This document shows positions 33,802 through 45,269 of a DNA stretch of 64,000 nt, one piece after another. The stretch lies in the NCBI GenBank assembly GCA_023627715.1, contig JAMAHW010000078.1, positions 143,708 to 207,707 of the forward strand. The letters are read 5' to 3'. This stretch comes from Periconia sp. R9002 (Eukaryota; Ascomycota; Dothideomycetes; Pleosporales; Periconiaceae). Made by a program: the position numbers and the translations under genes. The notes under the pieces were generated by a model. That model saw only the letters and a program-made list of their open reading frames with translations, searched no databases and was not told where the DNA came from. Positions within the stretch are counted from its first letter, which is position 1; every line of letters begins with the position of its first letter.

Positions 33802-35664
33802 ATGCTTCAGAAATCACCTACAGGGACATGGTTGCCAGCTTGGGTGCCAGAATCGACGACATTTCTCGCGGTGCTGCTGGTGCTGTGCTCCATCGTACAG
33901 TCAACCGTGCGTTTCACGTGTGCTTTTGCGTCCGCTTCATTTTGCTCACATCAATCGCATAGACTGGAGGGTATGACGGGTCGATGCTCAATGGATTGAA
34001 CATTCTGCCATCCTATACCGACTACTTCCACCTCGATGCAGCGACCACAGGTCTGAATACGGCCTCGGTCTTCATAGGCGGCTTTTTTGGGCCCATGGCT
34101 GCAGGGCCAATGTCCGACCGGTTGGGTCGACGCCCTGCAATGCTCTGGGCATCCGTTGTAACAATCATTGGCATTATTCTGCAGACGGCAGCGCAGAATA
34201 TCGCCATGTTTGTTGTGGCGCGCATTCTGCTCGGCTTTGGGATTGCGGTTTCGGGTATTTCGTCAGGCGTATATTTGTCAGAGACGTTCCCCTCGAGGTG
34301 GAGAGCCTGGGGCGTGGGATTGCTGAATGATTTCTACTAGTCAGTTCTTTCCATTTCGAAAGTTTATCGAAAGATGTGAATGCTGAAGAATGTAGTGTCG
34401 GCGCGCTGATTGCTGCGGGTATCACATTAGGCACCGGTCAGTGGCAGTCTACTTGGGCGTGGAGAGCACCTTCGCTGTTCCAAGCTATCTTTTCAATCAT
34501 CTCCATCGTTGTCCTGCCTTTCGTGTAAGTGTGATTCTAATTTTGGGTATCCGAGTGTTTCCTAATGTTAGCAGACCGGAGTCGCCCCGATGGCTTGTGC
34601 ATGAAGGGCTGTTCGAGGAGGGAAGACTGGTTGTTGCGCAGACGAATGCCGATGGCGACCTTGCTAATCCCGTTGTGCTCACCGTTTACAAGGAGATTGT
34701 AGATACACTTGAATGGGAGAAGAAAGAAGGAAGAACAATGAGTCCGAAAGAGATTATCAAAACGCCAGCAGCAAGGAAACGTATGCTGATTGGCATGTCA
34801 GCGGGGCCTTTCTCTTGCGTTGCGGGAAATATCATCGCGTCATACTATCTTGGATCAGAACTCGATACAGCGGGTATTACTGATTCAAATGACCAGTTGA
34901 AAGCGGTTAGTTATGCCATACACCATTTTGGTCAATACTGATGTAAACAGAACGTCGTCTTAAACGTATGGTGCCTCGCATGTGCGCTCGGAGGTACTCA
35001 TCTGATCGCTAAATGGGGCCGTAAACCTACCGCTTTGCTCTCGGAAGCATTGCTTGTAATCTGTCTGTTCATCATCGGAGGACTCTCGAAGATGTATGCG
35101 GACAACCCTGGCAATGCTTCAAGAAGCTTGATTTATGGTGATGTGGCAGTCATGTTTCTCTTCCAAGGGTTTTACTCAATAGCGTGGACGCCATTGCTAC
35201 TCTTGTACCCAACAGAAATAATGAACTACTCAATTCGGGCTAATGGACTGGCTTTCTCGCAGTTTCTGCTGAATGCTTTGGCGTAAGTTACCTGGATCCA
35301 GAATATTTATTATCGCTGATAACCTCTCAGGTTGCTCCTAGTGTTTGTCATGCCAATCGGACTGGAGAATATAGGATGGAAGATGTATATGGTGAACGGA
35401 TCATGGGATATTATTATTATCGTTCTCATTGTAAGCTCGGCATGTCAGTTCATAACAAGTGATGCCTCTGATATCCTTTTGCAGGCAATCTACTGGGTCG
35501 AAACCAAAGATCGCACGCTTGAAGAGATGGACGCCATCTTCGAGGGAGAAAAGCACTCTTCCGTTCCCGATGTGGAGGCCGTGCGTTTAGGTAAGGCAAC
35601 AGTGGATACGACCATCCTTGAAGGAGATATGCCTGGTAAGCAGGCAACTATGAAAATGGAGTAG
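33802..35664 (+). CDS. MFS sugar transporter (lactose/hexose permease-like)
   Basis: Seven exons (33802-33906, 33963-34339, 34396-34524, 34575-34905, 34951-35282, 35331-35430, 35485-35664) encode 517 aa. Each join restores a family motif: TTGGYDGSMLNG after TM1, FYYVGALIAAGITLG, VVLPFVPESPRWLVHEG, and IVLIAIYWVETKDRTLEEMD at the end. The GPMSDRLGRRPAM loop 2-3 motif and PESPRW are diagnostic of the sugar porter family. Twelve transmembrane helices are expected at the plasma membrane, with proton symport of a mono- or disaccharide. Convergent with a polysaccharide lyase gene (254 bp apart), which makes uptake of lyase products a reasonable guess. A metabolite exporter role for the PKS cluster is less likely. 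Confidence 0.9.
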
Positions 35665-35918
35665 AATGGGATTGAAAGGTAGAGAGGGAAATACCTAAGT
35701 AGTAGGCAGTGTGTGTCAGCATCAATGGATCACACATAAAGGTCTCACATGGTCTAGTCTACCAGCTTGACCTGGTTACGTGTTACCGAGTCGCACCTCA
35801 TATCAATGTTTGGGAGACGAGAATATGGAGCTAAAATAAGAAATGTAATCTAAACAAACACATTTCTTTTGCGGCACAATACACCATCGCCTTAAACACA
35901 CACGATATACCCCAAGCT

Positions 35919-36680
35919 TTACCACCCATTAGGATCAGCATCCGCAAAAGTGCTTCCCACCGCAATCTCATCATACCACACCTGCCTCGTTCCTTGCGTC
36001 CCCTCCAAGCGCTTTTCGTCATGCCACGCATTAGCGTAAAGACCCACACTAAACCCAAAAGCCCGATCATGATCGATAGTTGTCGGAATGTCAAATTTTT
36101 CAAGGACTTTGACGCCGTCGAACCACAGCTTGAAGAGCCCCGTGTTATCTGACTTCCAGCTCGACTGGATGACAATCTTATGCCACTGCCCCGAACTCAC
36201 CGTCGCCAGCTTCGAAAACGTCGTAATTGCTTGCGCCGACTTCGGACACACCGTTCCATGCTTGACGCGAGTGTACAATTGATTCCCCTGCAACCACACC
36301 ATCGTCGTAGGCATCCAATCATCACACCCCGAATCGCCAAAGTCCGCGATGAACTGCGCAATATTATAGCTTTGCGTTCCGCTAAAGTCCCAGTCGTCTT
36401 GGAGTCGGAACGCAAAGCCATAGAAGCCGCTGTCGCCCTTGCGGTAGATGTTATCTTTGCGCAGATCCGAGTGGTATCTTCCTGTGTAGCTAGCGTCGTA
36501 GATTTGGGTACATTTCACGGCTGAGGGACCTTCGTAGAAAATGTCGGTGACTTGTTGGACGGTACCTTTGTGTTCGTGGTTGATGTTGCTCCAGGAGTCA
36601 GTGGTGCCTTTGTTGCTGAAGGTTTGGGTGGCGTGGGCGAGGCCCAGAAAGAATGCCAGAATATGATAATAGCGCATCAT
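35919..36680 (-). CDS. Secreted polysaccharide lyase, glucuronan lyase-like (PL20)
   Basis: Single exon, 253 aa from the ATG at 36680; the adjacent ATG at 36677 is equivalent. Signal peptide ILAFFLGLAHA. The mature protein shows the jelly-roll pattern of PL20-type lyases: YHSDLRK, GFYGFAFRLQDDWDFSG, YNIAQFIADF, WHKIVIQSSWKSD, FKLWFDGVKV, then AFGFSVGLYANAWHDE and RQVWYDEIAVGSTF near the end. Length matches fungal glucuronan lyases. The expected reaction is beta-elimination of beta-1,4-glucuronan or a related uronate polymer outside the cell. A related alginate-lyase-like specificity cannot be excluded. Next to an MFS sugar transporter. Confidence 0.85.
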   Translation of the reverse strand: MMRYYHILAFFLGLAHATQTFSNKGTTDSWSNINHEHKGTVQQVTDIFYEGPSAVKCTQIYDASYTGRYHSDLRKDNIYRKGDSGFYGFAFRLQDDWDFSGTQSYNIAQFIADFGDSGCDDWMPTTMVWLQGNQLYTRVKHGTVCPKSAQAITTFSKLATVSSGQWHKIVIQSSWKSDNTGLFKLWFDGVKVLEKFDIPTTIDHDRAFGFSVGLYANAWHDEKRLEGTQGTRQVWYDEIAVGSTFADADPNGW

Positions 36681-38522
36681 CAAGGCTGGGAAAGACCTGA
36701 GGAAGATATGACAAGGTGATGATATAGAATGATTTGATCCAATCAAGGACTTCGTGTGATGAATTCCTAGAAAAAAGCGGTGATTCTTTTCCTTTGTGCA
36801 TGAGGTCGGGCGTTTTTAAGAACGTGTGCGTATCAGGCTGTAATAGGCAGTTGGATGCTGATTCAAAATCAGATATTGGGTGGTGTCAGCGTCATGGTCG
36901 GTCATCAACGGCAGGGCCGTCGCTTGGCTTTAGGGTCCGTACGGACATGTTGAGTAAGCGTCCTCTTCAGGCCGTCCAGAACACCAGCTTTGCGACTTGA
37001 GATGCGGTGGCTCCGGTTCAATAGGCATTTTTCCAATCAGAAACAGTGGTTGTGATTAACGTGAAGGCTGTCATCTGCCCAACCGGTTGAAGTGTCGCCA
37101 CTACTTGAGGTGTTGTATTATTCGTCGCATAACAATGTAACTGCTCGCGTTGTCAACGCTGTTTTTTTTTTTCAGAGAGACGTCCATGCTGCGGACATCC
37201 ACATAGTCTCGCCACTTCAATAGGTAATTTCCGCGCGCCAACAAAGTCCATCCCATCTGGCTGACGCGAATGGTATTTGTCGAACCTTGGACCAGAAGCA
37301 TGTCGGCGTTATGCGATAAGGTAAATTCCAAGTACTTACTGATATTTACGTGAGAGCAACACTCGACGATCACGGAAATGTGTATGCAATAGGAAAAAGG
37401 GCCTTTTCAGAGAATCTGTAGAGGCCCTGGCGGTATGGGTTCGTCCTGTGCTACGTCTAGGGCAGGGATCAATCGCCGATCGGTCGTAAACCGCAGGCGT
37501 GAGAGCATCGCGTTGTGAGTTTGATTTGGAATCTCCTTTCTTGAGATCTGCGCAGATTTCCCCATTATGGATTAAGTCCAAAGCACTATGAGGGGTTTGT
37601 GGAACGGTAATCTTATTGCTACAATGGTTTTAGATGTCACCAGCTTCATAGCTGCATGGGGGCAGTCTCTCGGGTTGACTTCTTGACCGCCCTCCTAACA
37701 CATAGGCTAAGGGTCATCTCGTGGGATGAGACTGCTCGCAGTCACTATAAGCACACATAGTGCCGCAACAAGCAGTCAGAGTAGTGAAGTAATTAGCTGG
37801 CATAGTTGATTAGAATAACCACTATGTACACACTCTAAGTTACACAATGCATATTTTATTCAACGTGTATAAATAAAACTTCATCACTGTTTACTAACAA
37901 CTATGTCTTACCAGCGACCCTTAAACTATTTAAAAGGGAAAGTATACTATATTCTAACCTCTTAACCTAGGAAAAGAACATTCAGATATCCTAAAGCATT
38001 TAAATACGTCGCGATCTTATAAAAATAGCTCCTATTAGTTCTATTTATAATAGACATTCTTACTAATAAGACTTATTAGAATAGCTAATATTAATCTAAA
38101 CTATACGCTTTAAAGCGTAGTCTTATAGATATTATAATGCACTCTTAAAATTTATTGCTACTTAGAATAATTCTATCCCTAAGGAAGGAGTAGGCGCACT
38201 CGTTAGAAAGCTAATAATTAATAACCTAGTTGAATTAGTTGAATTAGTTGAATTAGTTGAATTAGTTGAATTAGTTGAATTAGTTGAATTAGTTGAATTA
38301 GTTGTATATGTGTAGCCTCGCCCTATGTATAACAATGCAATATATTCTGTTTAAAGCTGCCTTTTAAGGATAATAGCATAGTAAATTGTATTGATGAATC
38401 ATAAATCACGTGGTGATAAGCGGTTAGAAATTCCGCTGTGAATGGATCGATAATGACTAAGAATCTTACAGCTGAAAACCAGCCTTCGAGATTTCAAACC
38501 TAACTAACATAAACCCTTTCAG
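36681..38522. other. Intergenic, AT-rich from about 37800
   Basis: 36681-37700 has short frames without domain features. 37800-38400 is strongly AT-rich (long TA-rich runs, many stops in all frames), like the RIP-damaged block at the right end. It is probably a repeat relic. It holds the TTGAATTAG array and borders the acyltransferase promoter. Confidence 0.45.
38230..38301. repeat. 9-bp tandem repeat TTGAATTAG, 8 perfect copies
   Basis: Eight uninterrupted copies, then a diverged TTGTATATG. Lies in the AT-rich block about 220 bp upstream of the acyltransferase start. A useful polymorphic marker. Confidence 0.95.
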
Positions 38523-39997
38523 ATGATGGTTCTGCAATCCTTGGAACGTCTTCGTGCCGCAGGTATACATTATCTATTTTTTCTTTAAACCTCTTGAACT
38601 TCACTAAGCTAATTCTAGGTGGGGGAGAGAGGTGGGCAATGGCCCGCCATGCGTTAGGCATTTACAACAATATTGCAGTCAGCGCGTCATATACCCATTC
38701 TGGTTCCATATCCCTAACGGCTATCAAAATCTGTATTCTAAAGGCAGTGGGCATTGTAATCTCTAAGCATCCTATCTTGAGCGCTATTCCATTGGGTGAG
38801 GAAAATCAGAGACAGGCTTGGGCCAGACTTGAGGAAATCGATCTCCCAAGATGCGTCATCTTTTCCCGCCGGTCACAATCCTGGGACCCAACTGCCTCTA
38901 CTGACGAAGAACTTGATACGCTTCTGGAGAAAGAACACAACACGGACTTTAAAGCCGATTACGGTAAACTTCCGTTCTGGCGACTTATCGTGCTACATGA
39001 GGACGGTCTCATGCCGCGGTTCGTCGCTGCGTTTGTGGTACATCACGCAGTCGCAGACACTTTGTCGGCTTTGGCCTTCCATCAATCGCTAATACATGCA
39101 CTTTTGCATGTTGTCAAGCACAACAACGATGGCGAGATAGAAGCAGAGGTTCCTTTGCGAGTGCGACCACCCAACATACCGCTCTTACCGTCATTAGAGA
39201 AACTGCACGCACTTCCGCTATCGTGGCGCTTCATCCTTAAAAACTTCAAGTCGGCGCTGCTCCCCTCCGCAAAGTCCGGGCTTTGGGCTGGAAGCCCAGT
39301 AACAGACGCGTTCGGCACGAAACAATCGCGGTTCCGCTCGCTCACCCTATCCCCCCAAAGCACGGCACGCTTGCAAGCTTTGACCCGAACACATGAAGTC
39401 ACAATGACCAGCTTTCTTCAGGTTATGATTGTTAAGGCTCTATTCAGCGCAATTCCTAGCGGCTACAGTACATTGTCTGTCGATGGCGCGATCTCATTTC
39501 GCCGATTCCTTGATCCGAACATCATCACGCGCGACGCCATGGGCTGCTACGTTTCTTCTTACGCATACACTCACCACCTCAGGGCAATGGAATTTCCGCC
39601 TTGGGACGAAGCGAAAAAAGTCCGCAAAGCTATTCTTGATGAGCTGTCCAAGAACGGCAGAGATACCATTATTGGCATGTCTCGGTACATTTTCAGCTAC
39701 AAAAGATTCTTCAATGGTATGAAAGGGCAGCCACGGGAGACCAGTCTTGAAGTCTCTAATGTGGGTCAATATGTGTCTAGGGATCAACATAACGATGCAC
39801 CGTGGCGCATCGATCGAATGGTGTTCAGTCAAAGTGCAGACGCGACAGGGGCTGCCATCTTATGTAGCATTATTACAGGAAATGATAAGAGGATAACAAT
39901 AGGATTTTCTTGGATGGAAGGAGGCATAGAAGATGAGGTTTGTGCAGAGCTTTTGGAAAGTGTCCGTGAATTGTTACAGAGTATCACAGCTGCTTAA
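38523..39997 (+). CDS. AATase-type acyltransferase (alcohol acetyltransferase family)
   Basis: Two exons (38523-38562, 38619-39997) encode 472 aa. The short first exon (MMVLQSLERLRAA) joins GGGERWAMARHALGIYNN, the typical start of the alcohol acetyltransferase family (PF07247). The catalytic HHxxxD motif reads VVHHAVADTLSALAFH. SVDGAISFRRFL and the SFSWMEG-type end also fit. The family transfers acetyl or short acyl groups from acyl-CoA to hydroxyls; members act in ester and secondary-metabolite pathways. It is the leftmost gene of the PKS cluster, so O-acylation of the polyketide is the likely job. The frame is intact. An unrelated role is possible because an AT-rich block separates it from genes further left. 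Confidence 0.85.
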
Positions 39998-40185
39998 TGT
40001 TCAATCTACATCTTCCCCCCTCTCGCCCTGCGGCAGTTTGGATGTCATCGATTCTCCCAAATAGATCACCACTCCTGTTTATTGCATTAAATAGCCTTTT
40101 CTTCCACTGTAACCTGCAGGTTCTTGCCTTTGAAACTGCCCAGCGTCAGTATCAGGCCACTCCTTCCCGAGCAAAGCGTTTCAAC

Positions 40186-41871
40186 TCACTTGATTAGGAT
40201 CAAATCTACCCACTCCATATCGGTGTCTGATGTATCATGGATCGTGAGATCCAGGTGGCGGAACAAGTTTGCGAATATCATGTAGAGCTCACACCAAGCA
40301 AGTCTGGTGGTTCGTACCCATGTCAGCACGTTTCTTTGAGTGAGTTGTAGGACGCCACATACTCCTTTCCTAGACACTGGCGGGTACCGCGGTTGAATGA
40401 AGCCATGTATTTCTCCAGATTGATAGAATCATTCTGGAGCCAGCGGTCTGGGGTGAAAACATTCGGTTCAGCCCAGACGCTCGAATGACGGTTCAACATG
40501 TATGGCGAGGTGTGTAGTACAGTCTACGATATGTGAGCCATCTATTAGTTGAATATGGGTACTATGAGGCTGATACATACTCCTGAGGGTAGAACTCTAT
40601 CGTAGAGTCGAAAACCTTCGGCAGGCACCACGCGGGGTAGTCGTCCAGGGATGGGACTTGTAAAGCGCAGGACTTCTTTTATAACTGCTGTCTACGCACA
40701 CGAGTCAGCGTTTGGCACCGCAACCATACAAGGGTTCACGAACTAGATACGGGAGCTGCTTGCAGTCTTCTAGACCAATCTCCAGCCCTTTACGGGGGAA
40801 GTGCATCTGAAGTTCAGCCTGCAGGCGTTGATACACCAGTGGGTTCCGACATATCTGATATATTCCCATGATCATGGAGTTCGACGTTGTATCATTCCCA
40901 GCAGTCAGCAGCATGATGACTTCGTCATTGAGCTGTTGGGGGGTAAGAACACTGTTGTCTTTCGCAAGACTGGGATCCATCAGTCTGTCTATCACGCCGG
41001 ATCTTACCATGCCCGGATCATGAGACTTAGCTACCGCTCTTCTTTGGTAATCTTCGATTTTTTCTCGGCATTCCTATGCAATAATCAATACTGCGACAAG
41101 AAGGTTGAAATTTGGCTGAGACCAACATACATCTTTAAAGAACAATATCGGGATGGGGAACACCTTCTTCGAGAGCCAGTCGGGCAGCATCATCGAGAAC
41201 TGCGTCAAGGTAGGGAAAGCCGTACCCAACCATCCCATATCGAATGCCTTGTGCAAGCGTTCCACGAACTCATTCTTGAACAGGGGGTGGTCCACACACC
41301 CGAAGTCCTGGCCAAGCACGATTGTCGAGATTATATCGAAAGTGAACGCTTTACAAGCTGCATTTACGTTGATGGGCGAGCTGGGCTGTCCGCGACTAGC
41401 AGCTTTGAATCTTTCGAGCAAAGTATTCACTTTCCCCTGGACGAAAGGTACGACTTCCTTGACACCAGCGGAGGAGAAGGGTGGAGTTATGACCTGTCTC
41501 CGAATCCGATGCCCCACCGGATCTGTGTACCCAATCGATGTCTCGGGAAAGGAGATGACGCTGTACAGAACAGGATCTTTAGTGAACTTTGAGCCGACCT
41601 TTGTCATCTCAAGGTATACTTCTGGGTCATTGATGTGAAGCTCATTGACGCCAATGCGGACCACTGGCCCCAAAGCGCGATGTAGCTTCTCAATTTTAAA
41701 GATGAGCTGGCCATTATGATAGTAGTTCCAGTACCACTCATACCATGATGGTTCAAATTTTGCGATAAGAGGTCCGGGGTAAATGGACAACGGGTGAAAC
41801 CAGATGCGGAAAACGGCACGAATCACCCAAAAGATGGCATAAAGCACGAAGATTGAAGCAAAAAGAGACAT
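40186..41871 (-). CDS. Cytochrome P450 monooxygenase, trichodiene-oxygenase-like
   Basis: Five exons on the minus strand (41871-41131, 41073-40744, 40691-40581, 40523-40363, 40303-40186) encode 486 aa. N-terminal membrane anchor FASIFVLYAIFWVIRAVFRI, then the PGP hinge (YPGPLIAKF). The I-helix oxygen motif is AGNDTTS, ExxR reads KEVLR, and the heme loop FNRGTRQCLGK has Cys444. All introns are 50-60 nt with matching phases. The N-terminal half (GSKFTKDPVLY, GHRIRRQVITPPFS) resembles P450s of the trichodiene oxygenase/CYP58-like type. Expected to be an ER-bound hydroxylase acting on the cluster polyketide. Divergent from the FAD oxidase across a 729-bp promoter region, which suggests co-regulation. 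Confidence 0.9.
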
Positions 41872-42600
41872 CTTGACTCTACTGTAGTAAGTCGTTAGGT
41901 GCGACCAGAGAGCAGCTTGTCACTACGTAGCCTTGGGGAAAGTGGAGTATCCACACTCTCTGCTTTTGCAATCCAACATCCGTTCGACCCAACTCAGCTG
42001 ACGATTCCGATAACTGGGTATGTGTCCCGTTCCCATCGCGCTGACACTTTTCCTCACTTGGCTGGGCGCAACGAGAATGCCGGGTAAGCGTAAGAACGCC
42101 TCGAGGCATCCTTCTAGCGTACTGGCCGGTATTCCAACCAGCATACAGGAACGCCACTCCCACGATAGCCTGAGGGTTGTTCAATAGAACATCTCGCTTA
42201 TTTACCCCAAAATCGTGGCCAATAAGTAAGCACTTATTTCATATGCGAGAGATAAGCTGACCACACACTGCATGTAAGTTCTGGAATTGACATCTTGGGG
42301 CAATTTTCAACGCCTAAAAGAAGGCAGGCAGGCAAACTGAGACAATCATGCGTTGCAGCCGGCATAGATTGTCGGTCTCGAGGTCCTCCGAACCGAAGCT
42401 GAATCCTATAATCTTACTGTGGAGATCATTCCGAGCGAAACAGCCACAATTTTGAGGCGTGTGGTTGGCATATAGGCTTCAATTGTTGGCGTCCGAGGTG
42501 GGTCCAAACGATACTTTGTTCTTTGCGGCCTAACTACTGTATAAGTAGGCACGCATTGCAATAATGACTTTCATTGGTCTTCTTTCGGCACCGATTCATC
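41872..42600. promoter_or_regulatory. Shared divergent promoter of P450 and FAD oxidase
   Basis: 729 bp with no gene. It holds the inverted repeat AATAAGTAAGCACTTATT at 42221-42238 (7-bp arms, 4-nt spacer) and TCGGTCTCGA near 42373, which looks like a zinc-cluster-type half-site pair. Binding by any factor is inference. Confidence 0.45.
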
Positions 42601-44398
42601 ATGCATTTTACCAGTAAAACTTTGCCTCTTGGCAGCATTGTCAGCATTCTCGTAGGCTTGGCGCAATCCCAGTCCATTGGGCAGCGCAACAGTACCTGTT
42701 CAACACTGGTCGCGCAGTACAGGAACCAAACGTTGTTACCGAGCGATGCACAATATGCTTCTGAACGAGTCGCTCATTGGTCAGTTTCATACTCAGAGAA
42801 CATTCTACATAGCTCACATATGTACCTCCAGGTCACAAGTTGCTTCAAAAACCCCATCGTGCATATTCTACCCGAAGAGTAGCGACGACGTTGTAACCGT
42901 TGTGAAGCTTCTTAGTCAATCAACCGATAAGTTCGCAGTTCGCAGTGGAGGCCACTCCCCACTCGCAGATTACGCCAATGTCGACAATGGAGTTCTTATC
43001 TCTATGCGCGATATAGTGGACCTCAGCTACGATACAACCACTCAACAAGTGAGATCGGGGTCTGGAAATAGATGGGGACAGATTTACGAATATCTGGAGC
43101 CCACAAAGCGCCTCATCGTTGGCGGACGTTCTCCTACTGTGGGATTCGGTTTACTTGGTGGAGGTCTGTTGGCCCTTAACACCTGCATTATCACAAATTT
43201 TTGTGCTGATCAAATTCACAGGTGGACTTTCCCATCTATCGAACGAGTACGGATTTGCATCCTCGAACGTTGTGAAGTTCGAGGTTGTGTTGGCGAATGG
43301 AACAAAAACTACCGCTTCTGAAACCTCTAATCAGGACCTCTTCTATGCCCTTCGTGGTGGCGGTAACAACTACGGTACATTCAATGCACGCAACCTTTCA
43401 TTTTGACTGACATTTTTCCAGGTATCATGACTCACGTGACGTTCCAAACGGTTCCCATGGATAAAGTGTGGGGAGGCACCATCATCTACAGTGGCGACAA
43501 GCGCGACGCTGTGATGTCGGCCATTGCTGAATATCAAGCCGTTGGCCAACTTGATCAGAAGTCGGCATTGCTGGGATATCTTGCTATCAACAACGATACA
43601 ATTTTCCTGAACCTTGCGTACACAGATGATGTAGCCCGACCCGCTGCATTTGCACCGTTTTACAACATCACTCCCTTGGTGGATGGCACCAGCTCTCACG
43701 ACAACTTCACAAGCTTGATAAGTGGTGGTATTCAGTTGAATGTTCCTAGGCAGGTACATTTCTAGGTGCTGGCATCTTCGCACTAACGTAGACTAGGTGG
43801 ACATGGGGCTCTACAGTCCTGTACCTTGACCCGGCTGCATACGTCGAGGTCGCTAGGATCTGTCAAAATGCAACCGAGAAATTGGAAGGGATCAACGGTG
43901 CGACCATGGTTCTGATGCCCCAGCCGATTTCCGAATCTATGGTAACGAAGACGGCGGAGCGCGGTGACACGCCGCTCAACGTGCGAGACCGAAAGCAGTT
44001 ATGTAAGCATGGCCCCCATTGTTTATCCCCACTACAAAACTGACCGTGGCACGAAGGGTTTTGCATCAACATGGGCTGGAATTTCGCCACCGATGACGAG
44101 AAAATCGGAACCGTCTTGATGGATACACTGGAACAAATTGACGCATACACAAAGGAAAAGAATCTGTTCGACCCATTCGTATTCTTGAACGACGCCTACT
44201 TTACCCAGAACCCATTTGAGGGTTACGGTACAAACGCGGAGCAGAAACTCAAGGCGACTGCGCAGACATATGATCCCACAGGTAGGTGCCCCGTTGTATA
44301 TATGAAACACGCCCACAGCGAGCGCGGCTGACAATGTACAACCATTAGGCTTTTTCCAGTCTCGACAAGCAGGAGGATTCAAGATATCCAAACTTTAA
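42601..44398 (+). CDS. Secreted FAD-linked oxidoreductase, BBE/VAO family
   Basis: Seven exons (42601-42779, 42832-43163, 43222-43374, 43422-43753, 43792-44002, 44057-44281, 44349-44398) encode 493 aa. Signal peptide TLPLGSIVSILVGLAQS. FAD-domain marks: FYPKSSDDVVTVVKLL, RSGGHSP with His101 as the probable covalent flavin ligand, VGGRSPTVGFG and GGLSHLSNEYGF. The second flavin-linking Cys of bicovalent BBE enzymes is not seen, so a single histidyl link is expected. The end is TYDPTGFFQSRQAGGFKIS. The class is that of solanapyrone synthase, which oxidises an alcohol before cycloaddition; homologues also do other oxidations. The fourth intron as modelled is only 38 nt and may be mis-set, though it keeps the frame open. 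Confidence 0.85.
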
Positions 44399-45269
44399 TT
44401 ATTGAGCGGATATTTCCGTCATTGTTGCATTGAATCGCATGTATATCAGAATTCTAGATTATGGCTCATTATCAACTGTGTAAGCAGAGAGAGTTCCGTC
44501 ACATCTATGTACATAAATGAATGCTTGATTCCCATCGTGATTTTCAATGGCAAATCTTTCTTTTGGTCTCGCATAGTTATGTGCTCCAAGCTGCAGGAAT
44601 TTTTGGGGTTTTGGATTTGGCGCCTACCACGTGATACACCCTCCTTTTCATTTTTTTTGTTATGCCCGTCCTATTTGTTGCTTATTTTTTAACTGTATTT
44701 TTTGTCTGGCTCGGGAGGCTTGGGTAATACTTTAAACTGAATCCACCAATTAAGCTGCAGGAACTTGATATAAATTGTTGAACGCAATGACAGAACGGTC
44801 ATGTGTCGGTACCAGAAAAATTGATCCTACTGCACGGTAGATCGCCAGGCATGCAGTGTGGAGGGGATAAAGTGGGTCCGGTTCGTACACCGATCAATAT
44901 GTTTAACGAACGCGGGGTCGTCGAACTTGGTGCACGTCCACTCGCTACTCATATCTACAGGCGTGGCCCGGATCCGGCCGTTGGCACTAACAGCGATTGG
45001 CTTACTACGGGACCGGGCCGAACTGTGAGTCTGGAGTTTCCACGGGCAGGCCGGGGTCAGGAATGCCATGCAATTTGGCTGACAGCGCTCTTTGCCATCT
45101 GTCTCACCGCGCAATTAGATAATGGGGGGCATCTTTGCATTCCAACATCTGACTTCCCATCATCCTCTTGACGAAGAATGTAAGTTACTTGCTTCACCCC
45201 ACCGTCCAAATCATTTCTCGCTCGAGTTTCAGTCATATTACGTTTCCTTGAGTTCAAAGCGGAGAAAAG
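44399..45269. other. Intergenic between FAD oxidase and SDR
   Basis: About 870 bp with no supported gene. The right half is presumed SDR promoter. Confidence 0.4.

Noticed and set aside
33802..35664. Toxin or metabolite exporter of the PKS cluster
   Set aside because: PESPRW and the loop motifs place it in the sugar porter family, not the DHA drug/efflux families.
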